Positions 1 through 9,223 of a DNA stretch of 34,595 bases are shown here, piece by piece. This DNA is from JAZKIX01 sp040384645 (GTDB lineage Bacteria > Pseudomonadota > Gammaproteobacteria > Burkholderiales > Burkholderiaceae_D), in assembly GCA_040384645.1 (NCBI GenBank), contig JAZKIX010000159.1, positions 1-34,595 on the forward strand, in the 5' to 3' direction. The notes beneath the pieces are model-generated. The model did not search any database and had not been told where the DNA came from. It saw only the letters and a list, made by a program, of their open reading frames with translations. Numbering within the stretch: the stretch's first letter is position 1; the number at the start of each line of letters is the position of its first letter. A program made the position numbers and the translations under genes.

Positions 1-471
1 CAAATTCAGCGTGTTTACCTGAAAGATCTGTCGCTGGAACAACCGAACTCACCTGAAATCTTCCTAGAGCAAGAAGCGCCAGCGATCGAAGTATCGGTCG
101 ATGTCGGTGCCCAGCAATTGGCCGAAGGTATTTTTGAGTCCACCGTGACTATCACCGTCACCGCCAAAGTAAAAGAAAAAGTGGCTTTCCTGGTCGAAGG
201 CAAACAAGCGGGTATTTTCGAAATCCGTAACCTGCCTGACGAACAAATGGATCCAGCGCTTGGCATTGGCTGCCCTAATATCTTGTATCCCTACCTGCGC
301 GCCAACATCGCCGACGCAGTGACCCGCGCCGGTTTCCCACCAGTACATCTGGCGGAAATCAACTTTGAAGTGTTTTACCAGCAGCGCTTGCAAGCCTTGG
401 CTCAAAGTCAAGGCGCCCAAGCCAGTTCCGGCTTGGTAATGCCCGACGGCTCTTCAGCGAGTACGCACTAA
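1..471 (+). CDS. secB: Protein-export chaperone SecB (5' end missing)
   Basis: SecB is a cytoplasmic tetrameric chaperone that holds preproteins unfolded and delivers them to SecA. The window opens inside the gene: the reading frame is open from base 1 and begins QIQRVYLKDLSLEQPNSP, a hallmark SecB N-terminal strand. The family signatures EVFYQQR and GFPPVHLAEINF lie near the C-terminus, which ends in a short polar tail. Only about ten N-terminal residues should be missing, judging from the usual family length of about 160-170. A strong hairpin terminator follows. In related bacteria secB sits just upstream of gpsA, as it does here. The identification is secure; the true start is outside the window. 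Confidence 0.97.
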   Translation, partial: QIQRVYLKDLSLEQPNSPEIFLEQEAPAIEVSVDVGAQQLAEGIFESTVTITVTAKVKEKVAFLVEGKQAGIFEIRNLPDEQMDPALGIGCPNILYPYLRANIADAVTRAGFPPVHLAEINFEVFYQQRLQALAQSQGAQASSGLVMPDGSSASTH

Positions 472-497
472 AGCATTGGCACTAAGTTTGATACGCA

Positions 498-540
498 GTG
501 AGCCGCGCCCCTAGGCAGGTGCGCCGCTCACGCCGTTTTT
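498..540 (+). terminator. Rho-independent terminator after secB
   Basis: The arms at 498-512 and 517-531 are complementary at 13 of 15 positions (GTGAGC at the base pairs with GCTCAC). They enclose a 4-nt loop and are followed by GCCGTTTTT. It lies 27 bases after the secB stop and should separate secB from the SH3-domain gene. Confidence 0.8.
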
Positions 541-567
541 GGTAGCAAATTTGGTGACGAGAATCGC

Positions 568-1002
568 ATGAAATTATTCTGGTTTGCAACATTGCTGATA
601 GGTGCCGGCAACGCCAATGCGTTGGAATTCAAGTCGATTGGATCGGTACCGGCGATTTTGTATGACGCACCGTCGCAAAAAGGTGTCAAGGTATTCGTGG
701 CACCGCGCGGCATGCCACTTGAAGTCATTTTCACTTACGGTGAATGGACCAAGGTGCGCGATGCCAGCGGCGATTTGTCTTGGATCGAGGCAAAATCACT
801 CAGCTCAAAACATACGGTCGTGGTGACCGCAGCAAATCTTAAAGTGCGCAGCAGCGCCGAAGATGGCAGCGCACCAGTCTTCATCGCTGACAAAGGCCTA
901 TTGCTGGACCTGGCTGAGCCAGTCGCGTCCGGCTGGGTCAAGGTCAAGCATCGGGACGGCTTGGCAGGCTATGTAAAGACTACTGAAGTATGGGGCGATT
1001 AA
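568..1002 (+). CDS. Secreted protein with two SH3-like domains
   Basis: A 144-residue protein with a short signal peptide (MKLFWFATLLIGAGNANA, cleavage near residue 18). Two bacterial SH3-type repeats follow, at about residues 24-80 (ending in GDLSWIEAKSL) and 84-142 (NLKVRSS, GWVKVKHRDGLAGYV). The second carries the classical 'LNVRSGPS / GWVKV...G.GYV' pattern of SH3_3 domains. Such small periplasmic SH3 proteins commonly sit between secB and gpsA in Burkholderiales and probably bind peptidoglycan or another envelope partner. The partner cannot be told from sequence. The start is set by the signal peptide and a purine-rich GACGAGAA upstream. Confidence 0.88.
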   Translation: MKLFWFATLLIGAGNANALEFKSIGSVPAILYDAPSQKGVKVFVAPRGMPLEVIFTYGEWTKVRDASGDLSWIEAKSLSSKHTVVVTAANLKVRSSAEDGSAPVFIADKGLLLDLAEPVASGWVKVKHRDGLAGYVKTTEVWGD

Positions 1003-1003
1003 T

Positions 1004-1025
1004 CGGCCACTTAGCGGCCACTTAG
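1004..1025 (+). repeat. Two tandem 11-bp repeats
   Basis: CGGCCACTTAG occurs twice back to back immediately after the SH3-protein stop codon. It is a short duplication with no evident function. Confidence 0.75.
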
Positions 1026-1046
1026 CGCTGACTTAATGTATTTATA

Positions 1047-1122
1047 GGGGGTATAGGTCAATTTACCCCTTCTCCCGCAGGTTTTCTGCGGGCCTTTTTA
1101 AATACTGGGGGCAGTAATTTTT
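1047..1122 (-). repeat. Intergenic element, copy D (minus orientation)
   Basis: This is one of five copies of a ~77-bp element. Read on the minus strand it has the dyad TTACT-GCCCCC-AGTATT (1099-1122), the core GCGGG 20 bases after the dyad block, and CTATACCCCC at the far end (1047-1056). The spacing is one base shorter than in the other copies. On the plus strand the dyad reads TACT-GGGGGC-AGTA, close to the TACT-G-tract-AGTA operator type described for RcnR of E. coli. The terminator hairpin at 1074-1092 lies within this copy. It lies in the SH3-gpsA spacer. Confidence 0.6.
1074..1101 (+). terminator. Rho-independent terminator before gpsA
   Basis: A perfect 7-bp stem CCCGCAG/CTGCGGG with a GTTTT loop, followed by CCTTTTTA. 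It ends the SH3-protein transcript and lies inside element copy D. Confidence 0.8.
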
Positions 1123-1187
1123 ACCTTTAAAACCTGCTTCTGCACCTTCCCGACATTCCTTTTTCTTTTTCGCTCAGGAAACGCGGC

Positions 1188-2210
1188 ATGAACATTACCG
1201 TACTCGGTGCCGGTGCCTGGGGTTCGGCGATGGCACACTCGCTCGCCAATCGCCACAAGGTGATGTTATGGGGTCGCGATCAGGCTTCGATGGCGCAGTT
1301 TCACGTCCAACGCCAGAATCAGGCTTATCTGCCTGGCATCGAGTTTCCCGATACGCTCGCAGTCAGCGCCGATTTCGATGCCGCCATTGCCCATCTTAAC
1401 GATGCCGCCCCTTCGCTCTTGATCGCTGCGACGCCAGTGTCGGCTTTGCGTCCTCTGGCGCAGCGGCTGCTGGCGTTGCCGATTCCTAACATGGTCTGGC
1501 TTTGCAAGGGTTTTGAGCAAGACACTGGTCTGTTGCCGCACCAAGTCGTGCATGAAGTATTGGGCGATACGATAGCTGGCGGCACCTTGTCCGGGCCGTC
1601 ATTTGCGCTGGAAGTGGCACGCGGCTTGCCATGCGCCTTGACGATTGCCTCCACTTCCGCCGCCTTGCGCAATCTGGTGGTTGGCGCAGTGCATGGCGGC
1701 AACTTGCGGGTCTATTCGAGCGATGATGTGGTCGGGGTCGAAGTCGGCGGCGCAGTCAAGAATATTCTCGCCATTGCTACCGGCATTGCCGATGGACTGG
1801 GGCTGGGCATGAATGCGCGCGCTGCCCTGATCACACGCGGCCTGGCGGAAATCAGCCGGCTCGGCATCGCGCTGGGCGGACGGGCAGAAACTTTCATGGG
1901 GTTGGCTGGCGTAGGCGATTTGATCCTGACCTGTACCGGCGATTTATCGCGCAACCGGCAAGTCGGATTAAGCCTGGCGCAGGGCAAAAAGCTGGATGCG
2001 ATTGTGGCTGAACTGGGTCATGTTGCCGAAGGCGTGCGGTGCGCCAGAGCGGTGCGGCAATTGGCGCAACAGCACGGGATTGAGATGCCGCTGACCAATG
2101 CGGTGGCAGGCGTCTTATTCGACGGTCATGCGCCGCGTGCGCTGGTAGCGCAATTGTTGTCGCGTGATCCGCGTGGCGAAAGCGCCGAACAGGGTGCAAT
2201 CAAACCGTAA
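1188..2210 (+). CDS. gpsA: Glycerol-3-phosphate dehydrogenase [NAD(P)+]
   Basis: GpsA reduces dihydroxyacetone phosphate to sn-glycerol-3-phosphate, the backbone for phospholipid synthesis, in the cytoplasm. The 340-residue protein starts with the dinucleotide-binding motif GAGAWGSAMA (residues 7-16). It carries the family signatures WLCKGFE, LSGPSFA.EVA and the catalytic-lysine segment GGAVKNILAIATGIADG, then NARAALITRGLAEISRLG and FMGLAGVGDLILTCTGDLSRN. The length is normal. The ATG follows AGGAAA at a good distance. The gene converges on a ROK regulator with only 3 bases between the stop codons. Confidence 0.97.
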   Translation: MNITVLGAGAWGSAMAHSLANRHKVMLWGRDQASMAQFHVQRQNQAYLPGIEFPDTLAVSADFDAAIAHLNDAAPSLLIAATPVSALRPLAQRLLALPIPNMVWLCKGFEQDTGLLPHQVVHEVLGDTIAGGTLSGPSFALEVARGLPCALTIASTSAALRNLVVGAVHGGNLRVYSSDDVVGVEVGGAVKNILAIATGIADGLGLGMNARAALITRGLAEISRLGIALGGRAETFMGLAGVGDLILTCTGDLSRNRQVGLSLAQGKKLDAIVAELGHVAEGVRCARAVRQLAQQHGIEMPLTNAVAGVLFDGHAPRALVAQLLSRDPRGESAEQGAIKP

Positions 2211-2213
2211 ACC

Positions 2214-3482
2214 CTATTTGTCCAGCTTCAGGAACAGATCGCGATCCGGCGCAAAGTTAGCGTACAAGGGCAATAATGCGCCACCAATGGCGCAGGCATC
2301 CGGGCCGATGGTGCCGGCCAATAGCGCAGGCCGGGTGACACCTTCCCAGTTGTAATATTCCTGCGCCGCATCGATTTTCAGCAGTAAGGCATCGAGCATC
2401 GAGCGGTCAAAACCGCCATCCACGATCACCCCTTCCAGATCGAGCAAACAAGCCGCATTATTAATCACCAGAGCGATGGCCCTTGCCGCATCGTCGATCC
2501 ATGCCGTGGTATGCGATAACCATGGCGCTTGCATGGCACGGGCGTCGGCCACCGCCGTTTCATCCAGACCGGCGAGTGCATACAATTGCTCGAGATTAAA
2601 TAAAGAGGCATTCGCTAGCAATTGAGGTGGCGGCGCCTCGGCAACATCGCGGTTGCCGTGTCTGGCCAAGCCGAGCGGCAAGGAACCGACCGCACCGGCA
2701 TTGCCATGCAAACCGGCCCGCAGATGGCTATCCAGCACCAGGCCGCCACCAATAAATGTACCGACAAAAACATATAGAAAACTTTTGATGCTGCGCCCGC
2801 GTCCGGCGACCAGTTCAGCAACCGATGCCGCCGCTGTGTCCTTGCAAAATTCAACCGGCAAATCAGTCAGGGCTTGCACCCTGGCGCGGATATCGATCTG
2901 ATTCCATTGATAGGCCTGTTCCGGCGCAATACCGAGTAATTCTTGCCAGCCACCGAGCGCCAGCGGCGCTGCAATGCCGATGCCGCTCAGTCGCTGGGCC
3001 TGCGCGCTGCCCAGCAATTTCACATGGGATTTTAGTTGGCGCTCGATATCGTCGAACAGATAACGGGCATCGGGAAAATGATAGGGCACGCTGGAGCGCT
3101 CACGCACCCGGCCGGTAAAATCGACCAGCAATACGTCCATGCCACGCCGGCCGATCTTGATGCCGATGGAAAACGCGCCATCTGGATTAAGCGCAATCGG
3201 CACCGACGGCTGTCCCACCTTGCCGCGCAAGGCTTTTTGTTTCAGTACCATCCCGCCTTCCAGCAGGCGATTGATGATCAGCGATACGGTTTGCGTACTC
3301 AGATTTGTCAGGCGCGCAATGTCGGCCTTCGGCATGCTGCCATTGAGCCGGATCGCCTGCAACACAACACGTTCGTTGAACTGGCTCATGCCAATTTGAT
3401 TCGAGCCGCGCGGCCGCAGTCGCCTCAAGTCTTCGTCGTTGGCGTCGCTAGCAATGGGGGCAATAGGTGGGAGGTCTGACAT
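2214..3482 (-). CDS. ROK-family transcriptional regulator
   Basis: A 422-residue NagC/XylR-type repressor. The start is placed at MSDLPP; the frame stays open upstream, but that extension has no family resemblance. Residues ~30-90 form a winged helix (NERVVLQAIRLNGSMPKADIA, LSTQTVSLIINRLLEGGMV). A ROK sugar-kinase-like fold follows, with DTAAASVAELVAGRG and FVGTFIGGGLV. The usual ROK zinc site (CxCGxxGC) is absent: the corresponding stretch is GNAGAVGSLPLG with no cysteines. Sugar kinase activity is therefore unlikely, and a sugar-responsive regulator is the best call. The ligand is unknown. It is divergent from the PQQ sugar-dehydrogenase gene, which may be a target (inference from position only). 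Confidence 0.87.
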   Translation of the reverse strand: MSDLPPIAPIASDANDEDLRRLRPRGSNQIGMSQFNERVVLQAIRLNGSMPKADIARLTNLSTQTVSLIINRLLEGGMVLKQKALRGKVGQPSVPIALNPDGAFSIGIKIGRRGMDVLLVDFTGRVRERSSVPYHFPDARYLFDDIERQLKSHVKLLGSAQAQRLSGIGIAAPLALGGWQELLGIAPEQAYQWNQIDIRARVQALTDLPVEFCKDTAAASVAELVAGRGRSIKSFLYVFVGTFIGGGLVLDSHLRAGLHGNAGAVGSLPLGLARHGNRDVAEAPPPQLLANASLFNLEQLYALAGLDETAVADARAMQAPWLSHTTAWIDDAARAIALVINNAACLLDLEGVIVDGGFDRSMLDALLLKIDAAQEYYNWEGVTRPALLAGTIGPDACAIGGALLPLYANFAPDRDLFLKLDK

Positions 3483-3912
3483 GCGCCAAATTATGCCAGA
3501 GGCACGGCGACGGCACCTTTCTGAAGCATAAATTGGCAAGTGCTTGCATCTCGCCGGTCTGGCGATGGCAAAAGAGCCTATTCCAGTAGGGAGCGTAACA
3601 ACCCGAACTGCGCGGTAGCCAGAGCACGAATGCGGCAATTTCAGAACCGTAACAAAGTGTCTCATCTAAAGTGCGCTTACAGGATGACGGGGTATGCTCG
3701 GCCAGCAACCTATGGGCTATAGGCGAAACGCCGCGTTTAAGTCTGACGAACGCCCAAAATCTTCTGGCTCAAGCGAGCTTGTCGTACTTGATGAGATAAT
3801 TCCTTGCTTATAAATCTTGCTTATTTATTCATATCGCGCCTGTAGTTAGGCGCATATTTTTTGTTGCAGTCAGTAGAACTTAGTCAATATTGTTTTTTAA
3901 AAGGACTTATTT
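3483..3912. other. Intergenic region between ROK regulator and PQQ-dehydrogenase gene
   Basis: About 430 bases with no credible gene. It is AT-rich towards the right end. CTTGCTTAT occurs twice in direct orientation at 3803-3811 and 3816-3824 (13-bp period). A purine-rich AAAAGGA ribosome-binding site precedes the ATG at 3913. I see no convincing promoter or operator, although divergent promoters must lie here. Confidence 0.6.
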
Positions 3913-6900
3913 ATGATGTATCGAACCTTACGATTATGGAGACGAACCCTCTCCATCGTCTCCATCGCTGCGACTGCGGCCTTGTTTTCCGTTGCACCAC
4001 TTGCCCACGCCGATCAGGAAATGACCGCCACGGCTAGCGGCGAAGAAAATCCTGGGATGTCAGCTATCAAAGCGATCGATGACAATCCAAATTCACGCTG
4101 GTCTTCGAATTTTAGCGACGATGCCTGGCTGACGGTCGATCTCGGACATGCCCACAGTTTTGATCGCATGGTATTAAAGTGGGAAAATGCCTACGGCAAA
4201 GCCTATAAAATCCAGATATCCGACAGCAATCAGGATTGGGCCACAGCTAGAACGATTTATACGCAAAATGCGGGCGTCGGCAAGACTGAAGACTTCAGTT
4301 TTCCACGCGTTAGCGCCCGTTACGTGCGCATGCAGGGCGTAAAACGCGCCGCTCCGCTATATGGTTATTCGTTGTTTGATCTCGATTTAATTGATAGCGG
4401 TAACACCACGCCGATAGCGCCTGTTGTCCCTGTTGCGCCGATTGTTACTGCACCCGGCACCAATCTGGCGCTGGGCAAGGTAGTGTTCTCCACCGCTCCA
4501 GAGCGCGATGATCTGGCTGCATCGAAAGCAGTCGATGGCAATCGCAATACCCGCTGGTCATCGGCATTCGGGCCGGAATTCACGGACGAAGTGGAAAACG
4601 CGGCCTTCATCACGATTGATCTCGGAGCAGAATTTAATGTCAGCCGGGTCAAGCTCGATTGGGAAGCGGCGTATGGCAAAAGCTATCAAATCCTGACTTC
4701 AAAAACCAATACCGATTGGGCCACAGCAATCCCTGTTTTTGCTACGGCTACTAGCGATGGCGCTATCGATGACATTTCATTCCCCGCGACGATGGCGCGC
4801 TACATCCGCATGCAAGGCGTCCTGCGATCCTCGCCATATGGCTATTCGCTGCACGAGTTTGAAGTCTATGGTAGCGCTATTACTACGCAGCACGCGATCA
4901 CGGCCAGTGCCGGCGCCAATGGCAGCATCACGCCAAACGGTACCGTTCTGGTCACAGAACACGCTCACCAAAGTTTCAACATCGTTCCGGCGCCGGGATA
5001 TGCGATCCTCAAGCTCGTTATCGATGGCGAAGTTTTTGATCGGCCGCAGACGCAGATCCATACATTTTATGAAGTACATGCTGCGCACAGCATCCAGGCG
5101 ACCTTTGTCGCCATTGAGATACCGCATACACCAGTCATCCCAGCCGGCACCAATCTGGCATTAGGTAAAACCGCCACTTCGACCGACATCGAGCGCGGTG
5201 GATTGGATGCATCGCAAGCAGTCGATGGCAAATTGGATACGCGCTGGGCATCCGAATTCAATTCGGCTTTGAAAGAAGTGGCCTCCATCTCGATCGACTT
5301 GGGTTCGCCGCTCTCTTTCAATCAAGTGGTCTTGCAATGGGAAAATGCTTATGGCAAGAAATATACGCTTGAAGCCTCCAACGATGGCACAAACTGGACC
5401 CCTATCCTGACCAACAATGCAGGCATCGGCGGCAAGGAAACACTATCCTTTCCAACCCAAACCGCACGTCATGTACGGATGCAGGGCATCGAGCGCTTCA
5501 CCCAATATGGCTATTCGCTGTTTGAATTCGAGGTCTACAACACGCAAGTAGGTGCCCTGCCAGTGGCGTTCATTGACGGCCCTGCGCAAGGTTCCACTTA
5601 CAAAGCGGGCGATACATTGACTTTTGCCGCCCGTGCGACCGATGCTGAAGATGGTGTCTTGCCTGCAAGCAGCTTGACCTGGTGGCCTGAATTGCGCCAC
5701 AACGTGCATGGTCATGTAATACAACCGCCTAAAGCGTACGTTGCCGACCCCGCCCAGCGGTCATTAAAAATTTCAACGGTGGGGGAAACGTCGGACGATG
5801 TCTGGTTGCGCTTTTATGTGCAAGCGACCGACAGCAATGGTCAGGTATCAACGGTGGTGACGCGAGATATCTATCCGCAAAAAGCCACAGTGACTTTGGC
5901 CACAGTGCCGCCAGGCTTGAGTGTGACGCTGGACGGTCAGCCTTTGAGCAAACCAGATAACTTAGGCGTTGTCGGAATGGAACGCAACATCGGTGCTATT
6001 GAACAAAATTTCAATGGCCGGCGCTACCGGTTCGGCAGTTGGAGCGACAGTGGTGCAGCTAGCCATACGATTTTCTGGCCAAACGCCAACACCACCTATA
6101 CCGCCACTTTTGTTGACATTGGCGCTGCCATTTATCTCAAGCCGACCGTCGTGCTTGACACTGTGCCGAGCAGCGCGGTTGGGCGTCCGACGAAGCTCTC
6201 TGCCAGTACCAGCGATAGTGACGGCAACGTGGTCAAGGTCGAATATTTCGATGGCGGCATTTTGATCGGTTCGAGCACAGACGCGAACACAAACGCCGGC
6301 ACAAGCAAGCCCTTCGCAGTTACCTGGACGCCTAATGTCGAGGGCATGCATCGCTTGAGCGCGCGTGCTACCGACAATGATGGCGTTACAACTGACAGCG
6401 TTGCAGTCGATGTNNNNNNNNNNACTAGATGAAGTACCACCAACGATTGACTTGATCAGTCCTGCCCCTTTCCTCACTAACGTTAGCGGTGTTCTGAGCT
6501 TGACTGCGAGCGCCGCAGACAATGTGGAGGTGGCTGACGTCGAGTTTCAATTCGATGGTGTCACCGTTGCATCGCAACTGATCAATGGCCAATATCAAGC
6601 CACGGTCGATACCAGCGCCTATACCAGCGCTTTTCCCAATAGCTATTTTGCCAATGCCACTCCTGGTGGTCAGCACATCGTGCGAGCACGGGCACGCGAT
6701 GCTGCGGGCAATTTTTCGCCCTGGGCCAATGCGACGATCCAACTTGCTGGCACTAAAAAAGTACCAGATGGATTCGGCATTCAAAATAATTGGGTTCAGG
6801 GTTTGTCAGGCGCCACGGCGTTTGTGCAAACACCGGATGGGCGATTCATTGTGGCTGAAAAAGAAGGCGTTTTGCGCATAGTTAAAAATGGAGTCAAATT

Positions 6901-7822
6901 ACCCACACCATTTCACGTCTTGAAAGACCTCTATTTAAATGTTGACAGTGGTTTGTTGGGGTTAACCTTGCATCCCAATTTCGTCAACAATGGCTGGGTC
7001 TATGTGCATTATGTGGTCCAAGTGGTTGGAGGTCCGGCGCATAGCCGCATTAGCCGCTTGACTGCCAACGGCGATATTTCTACCGGTAGCGAGAGCGAGC
7101 AGATCTTGATCGATTTGCCTGACCTCACTACATCTGGGGTACATAACGGTGGCGCCATGAATTTCGGCATCGACGGCAAGCTGTATGTCGGCGTTGGCGA
7201 TAATGGTCAGGAAAAAGATGCGCAGTTGCTGACCAATCCGATGGGCAAGATGCTGCGTTTCAATGACGACGGTTCGATCCCGGCGGACAACCCGTTCTAT
7301 GCCACCGCCAACCCCAACAATAAGGCGCAAGCGATTTGGGCCAAGGGTTTGCGCAACCCGTTTTCTTTTGCGATCCAGCCTGAAACCGGTCGCATGCATA
7401 TCAATGATGTCGGGGGAAATGGTTGGGAAGAAATCAATCTCGGTGCAGCCGGAGCCAATTACGGCTGGCCGCACTCGGAAGGGGTAAGCAACATCAATGG
7501 CGATACCTCACCGCTGTTTACCTATGGGCATAAAGCAGCAGTACCTGCTGGTGCGGGAGCCGGCGGCTTTTTAACTGGCTTGGCGATTACTGCCGGTGCT
7601 TTCTATCCGAAAACCGGCAATTTCCCAGTGGCTTTCCAAGGCAGTTATTTCTTTGCGGATTATCTTGCCAATTATGTGGCGCGGGTAGACTTGGCCAACC
7701 AAAATGCGGTTTATTCGTTTGCCCATTTGGGTAGTGATCAGCCGGTAGGTATGCTGGCAGGTATCGATGGCGCCTTGTATGTGTTGTCAAGGGGCAACAT
7801 TATACGCATCAGCAAGCTATAA
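3913..7822 (+). CDS. Secreted multidomain PQQ-dependent glucose/sorbosone dehydrogenase-type protein with discoidin domains (interrupted by N gap)
   Basis: I read this as one gene of roughly 1,300 codons. A ten-N gap makes the left part (frame 1) and right part (frame 2) look like two ORFs. Left part: signal peptide (residues 1-33, ending AHA); three F5/8 type C (discoidin) domains at about 35-165, 185-325 and 410-550, each with A[IV]D-x-N-RW-like and YGYSLFEFEVY-like signatures; an InlB-B-type repeat at about 328-400; PKD/Ig-like modules at about 560-833. Right part: another Ig-like module, then a six-bladed propeller dehydrogenase with VRIVKNG-type strands, LGLTLHPNF, NGWVYVHY, HNGGAMNFGIDGKLYVGVGDNG, RNPFSFAIQP, GWEEIN and NYGWP. 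The enzyme would oxidise sugars or sugar alcohols with PQQ in the periplasm or outside the cell. The discoidin modules suggest carbohydrate binding. The substrate is unknown. The frame is restored if the real gap is a multiple of three. Confidence 0.85.
6414..6423. other. Assembly gap (10 N) inside the dehydrogenase gene
   Basis: Ten Ns act as a placeholder of unknown true length. Both flanks encode Ig-like modules in different frames. The frames would join if the true number of missing bases is divisible by three, so the apparent frameshift is not biological evidence. Confidence 0.95.
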
Positions 7823-7875
7823 AATTGACCGGTATTTAGATCAATCGTCGTTGTAATTAGTAATTATTAATAAAG

Positions 7876-7910
7876 AGCGCCCCCGGGATGAGAATCCCGG
7901 GGGCGCTTTT
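7876..7910 (+). terminator. Rho-independent terminator after the dehydrogenase gene
   Basis: A perfect 14-bp stem (7876-7889 with 7894-7907) rich in G/C is closed by a GAGA tetraloop and runs into TTTT. It follows the dehydrogenase stop codon by about 50 bases and lies just before the convergent regulator gene. Confidence 0.93.
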
Positions 7911-7937
7911 GCATGTCATGCCCGATGGAATATTGCT

Positions 7938-8873
7938 TCAAGCTGGCAACGCGGCCCCCGCGTCATCCTTACGCAAATCGATCAAGGCTTGCGTTACCCC
8001 TTTAAAACCGAGCACTAACACGCCCGGCAGTGGACGTTTCGCCAAAATTGGGCAACTGCCGCCGACCCAAATTCGGGTAGCGACCGGCAGTTGCGCTCGT
8101 AACGTCGCCAAGCCGTCCACCACATGGCGCGGATTCATAGCGCTAGAAAAGGATAAGGCAACAATATCAGCCGCTTGCGCCACGGCAGCATCGACAATAT
8201 CGGCAATCGGGGTTTGCACGCCGAGCGAAATGCAATAAGCGCCATTGATCGCAAAGATGGCTTCCGCCATCAGTAAGCCCAAACCGTGCCGCTCTTGCGG
8301 AAACGTGGTCAACAAAATACGTGGCAGCACACCCTGCCCTGATTGCGTATGGCTAGCGATGGCTTGGCGCAAGACAATCTGTAGCGACTCGGTATACAAG
8401 TGTTCTTCAAAAACCGCCAACTCATTGCGCGCCCAACTCTCGCCAACGGCGTAAGTGAGCGGCGCAGCCAATTCCTGAATAAAGCGTTGCAAACCCAAGC
8501 GCGTGCATTCCTGTGCCAGACGGCTACGTAAAAGGTCAATTTGATGCCCTTTGCACAGCGCCAGGTATTCTTGAAAATCATCGACGTCGGCGCTTGAACC
8601 TGTTGCCGTGTCAGGCACCTGGCGCAAATCTGGCGTCAGTTGTTGCAATGCCTCTACGTCGTGCCGCACGATTTTCCCAGGACGATGCCCCAGGTCCAGC
8701 AATCGTTTCATGAGGCGCAGCTTGAGCATTTGTCCAGCTGGATAAACCCGCTCACCTAAGGCATCCCGTAGCGGTTGCGGAAAGCCATAGCGCCGCTCCC
8801 AGACCCGTAATGTCTCCTTTGCCAGCCCGGTATCGCGTTCAACGTCGCTAATTGAATGTGTCAATTCAGTCAT
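7938..8873 (-). CDS. MerR-type regulator with B12-binding photoreceptor domain (CarH/LitR family)
   Basis: A 311-residue protein. The N-terminal MerR helix-turn-helix runs over residues ~6-75 (TLRVWERRYGFPQP, RVYPAGQMLKLRLMKRLL). It is followed by a helical B12-binding cap (~95-175) and a Rossmann B12-binding domain (~185-300). The cap has the W-x9-EH motif characteristic of CarH photoreceptors (W147, E157, H158), and the cobalamin domain has ExHxxG (ERHGLG, H196 the predicted lower cobalt ligand). In CarH/LitR the dark adenosylcobalamin-bound tetramer represses; light breaks the Co-C bond and releases DNA. All residues needed appear to be present. The gene is divergent from the eight-gene operon at 9224, its probable target. 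ATG at 8873 is preferred over the in-frame TTG just upstream. Confidence 0.9.
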   Translation of the reverse strand: MTELTHSISDVERDTGLAKETLRVWERRYGFPQPLRDALGERVYPAGQMLKLRLMKRLLDLGHRPGKIVRHDVEALQQLTPDLRQVPDTATGSSADVDDFQEYLALCKGHQIDLLRSRLAQECTRLGLQRFIQELAAPLTYAVGESWARNELAVFEEHLYTESLQIVLRQAIASHTQSGQGVLPRILLTTFPQERHGLGLLMAEAIFAINGAYCISLGVQTPIADIVDAAVAQAADIVALSFSSAMNPRHVVDGLATLRAQLPVATRIWVGGSCPILAKRPLPGVLVLGFKGVTQALIDLRKDDAGAALPA

Positions 8874-8960
8874 CAAAAATCATTCAATTCCGTGCAAGTT
8901 GATCGGGAAACGCATTTTATAGGCTGACACCCTCGGCAACAGCGTGCTGCATAAAGCGCA

Positions 8961-8991
8961 ACAAAATAAAACCGCCTTCAGTTTATTTTGT
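8961..8991. promoter_or_regulatory. Perfect 10-bp inverted repeat, candidate operator
   Basis: ACAAAATAAA (8961-8970) and TTTATTTTGT (8982-8991) are exact inverted copies, with 21 bp between the starts of the two arms (about two helical turns). They lie in the spacer between the B12 photoreceptor regulator and the operon. This suits binding of a dimeric or tetrameric MerR-type protein, but the protein assignment is inference. Confidence 0.5.
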
Positions 8992-9021
8992 CCAGGACAA
9001 ACAAGCAAGCTGTACTACAAT
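8987..9021 (+). promoter_or_regulatory. Candidate operon promoter overlapped by palindrome
   Basis: TTTGTCC-A-GGACAAA (8987-9001) is a perfect palindrome with 7-bp arms; it overlaps the right arm of the preceding inverted repeat. Within it AGGACA (8994-8999) can serve as a -35 (4 of 6 matches), with a 16-base spacer to TACAAT (9016-9021, 5 of 6 to the -10 consensus). A repressor on the palindrome would cover the -35, the arrangement reported for CarH-type operators. TTGTCC is also similar to the TTGTAC half-site of MerR/MlrA-like proteins. Promoter and operator are predictions. Confidence 0.45.
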
Positions 9022-9223
9022 GCAATTTACTTCAAAGAAAAACTGAATCCATTCGGTAATGATTTACGTATCTATTTATGAGTCATTTTACGTATTAACT
9101 TAAACAACATTGACTGCTTTCATAGCAAGTTAATCAACAAATAAGCGGTAGCAATTAAGCCCCACCTACTGTTTTGCGAATCGCTCAGCGTTTTGCCTAT
9201 TGTCTAGTCGAGGATATCGAGTA

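Larger units (their letters stand above)
8874..9223. other. Divergent control region of the CarH-like gene and lipid operon
   Basis: About 350 bases without a gene. It contains the two palindromes annotated separately (8961-9001). Closer to the operon start, TTTACGTAT occurs as a direct repeat (9063-9071 and 9087-9095, 24 bases apart) in a long AT-rich leader. The operon's ribosome-binding site AGGA is at 9211-9214. I saw no cobalamin-riboswitch-like structure. Confidence 0.65.

Noticed and set aside
2214..3665. Longer ROK protein starting at 3665
   Set aside because: The extra 61 residues show no family resemblance; the conserved protein starts at 3482.
3670..3770. Sixth element copy around GGGGTATGC at 3689-3697
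   Set aside because: Only the ATACCCC block is present; at the required distances neither the dyad nor the GCG core is found.
3913..7822. Two separate genes, or a real frameshift, at 6414
   Set aside because: The ten Ns are a placeholder. The second half has no start or signal peptide of its own, and both flanks are Ig-like modules of the same style.
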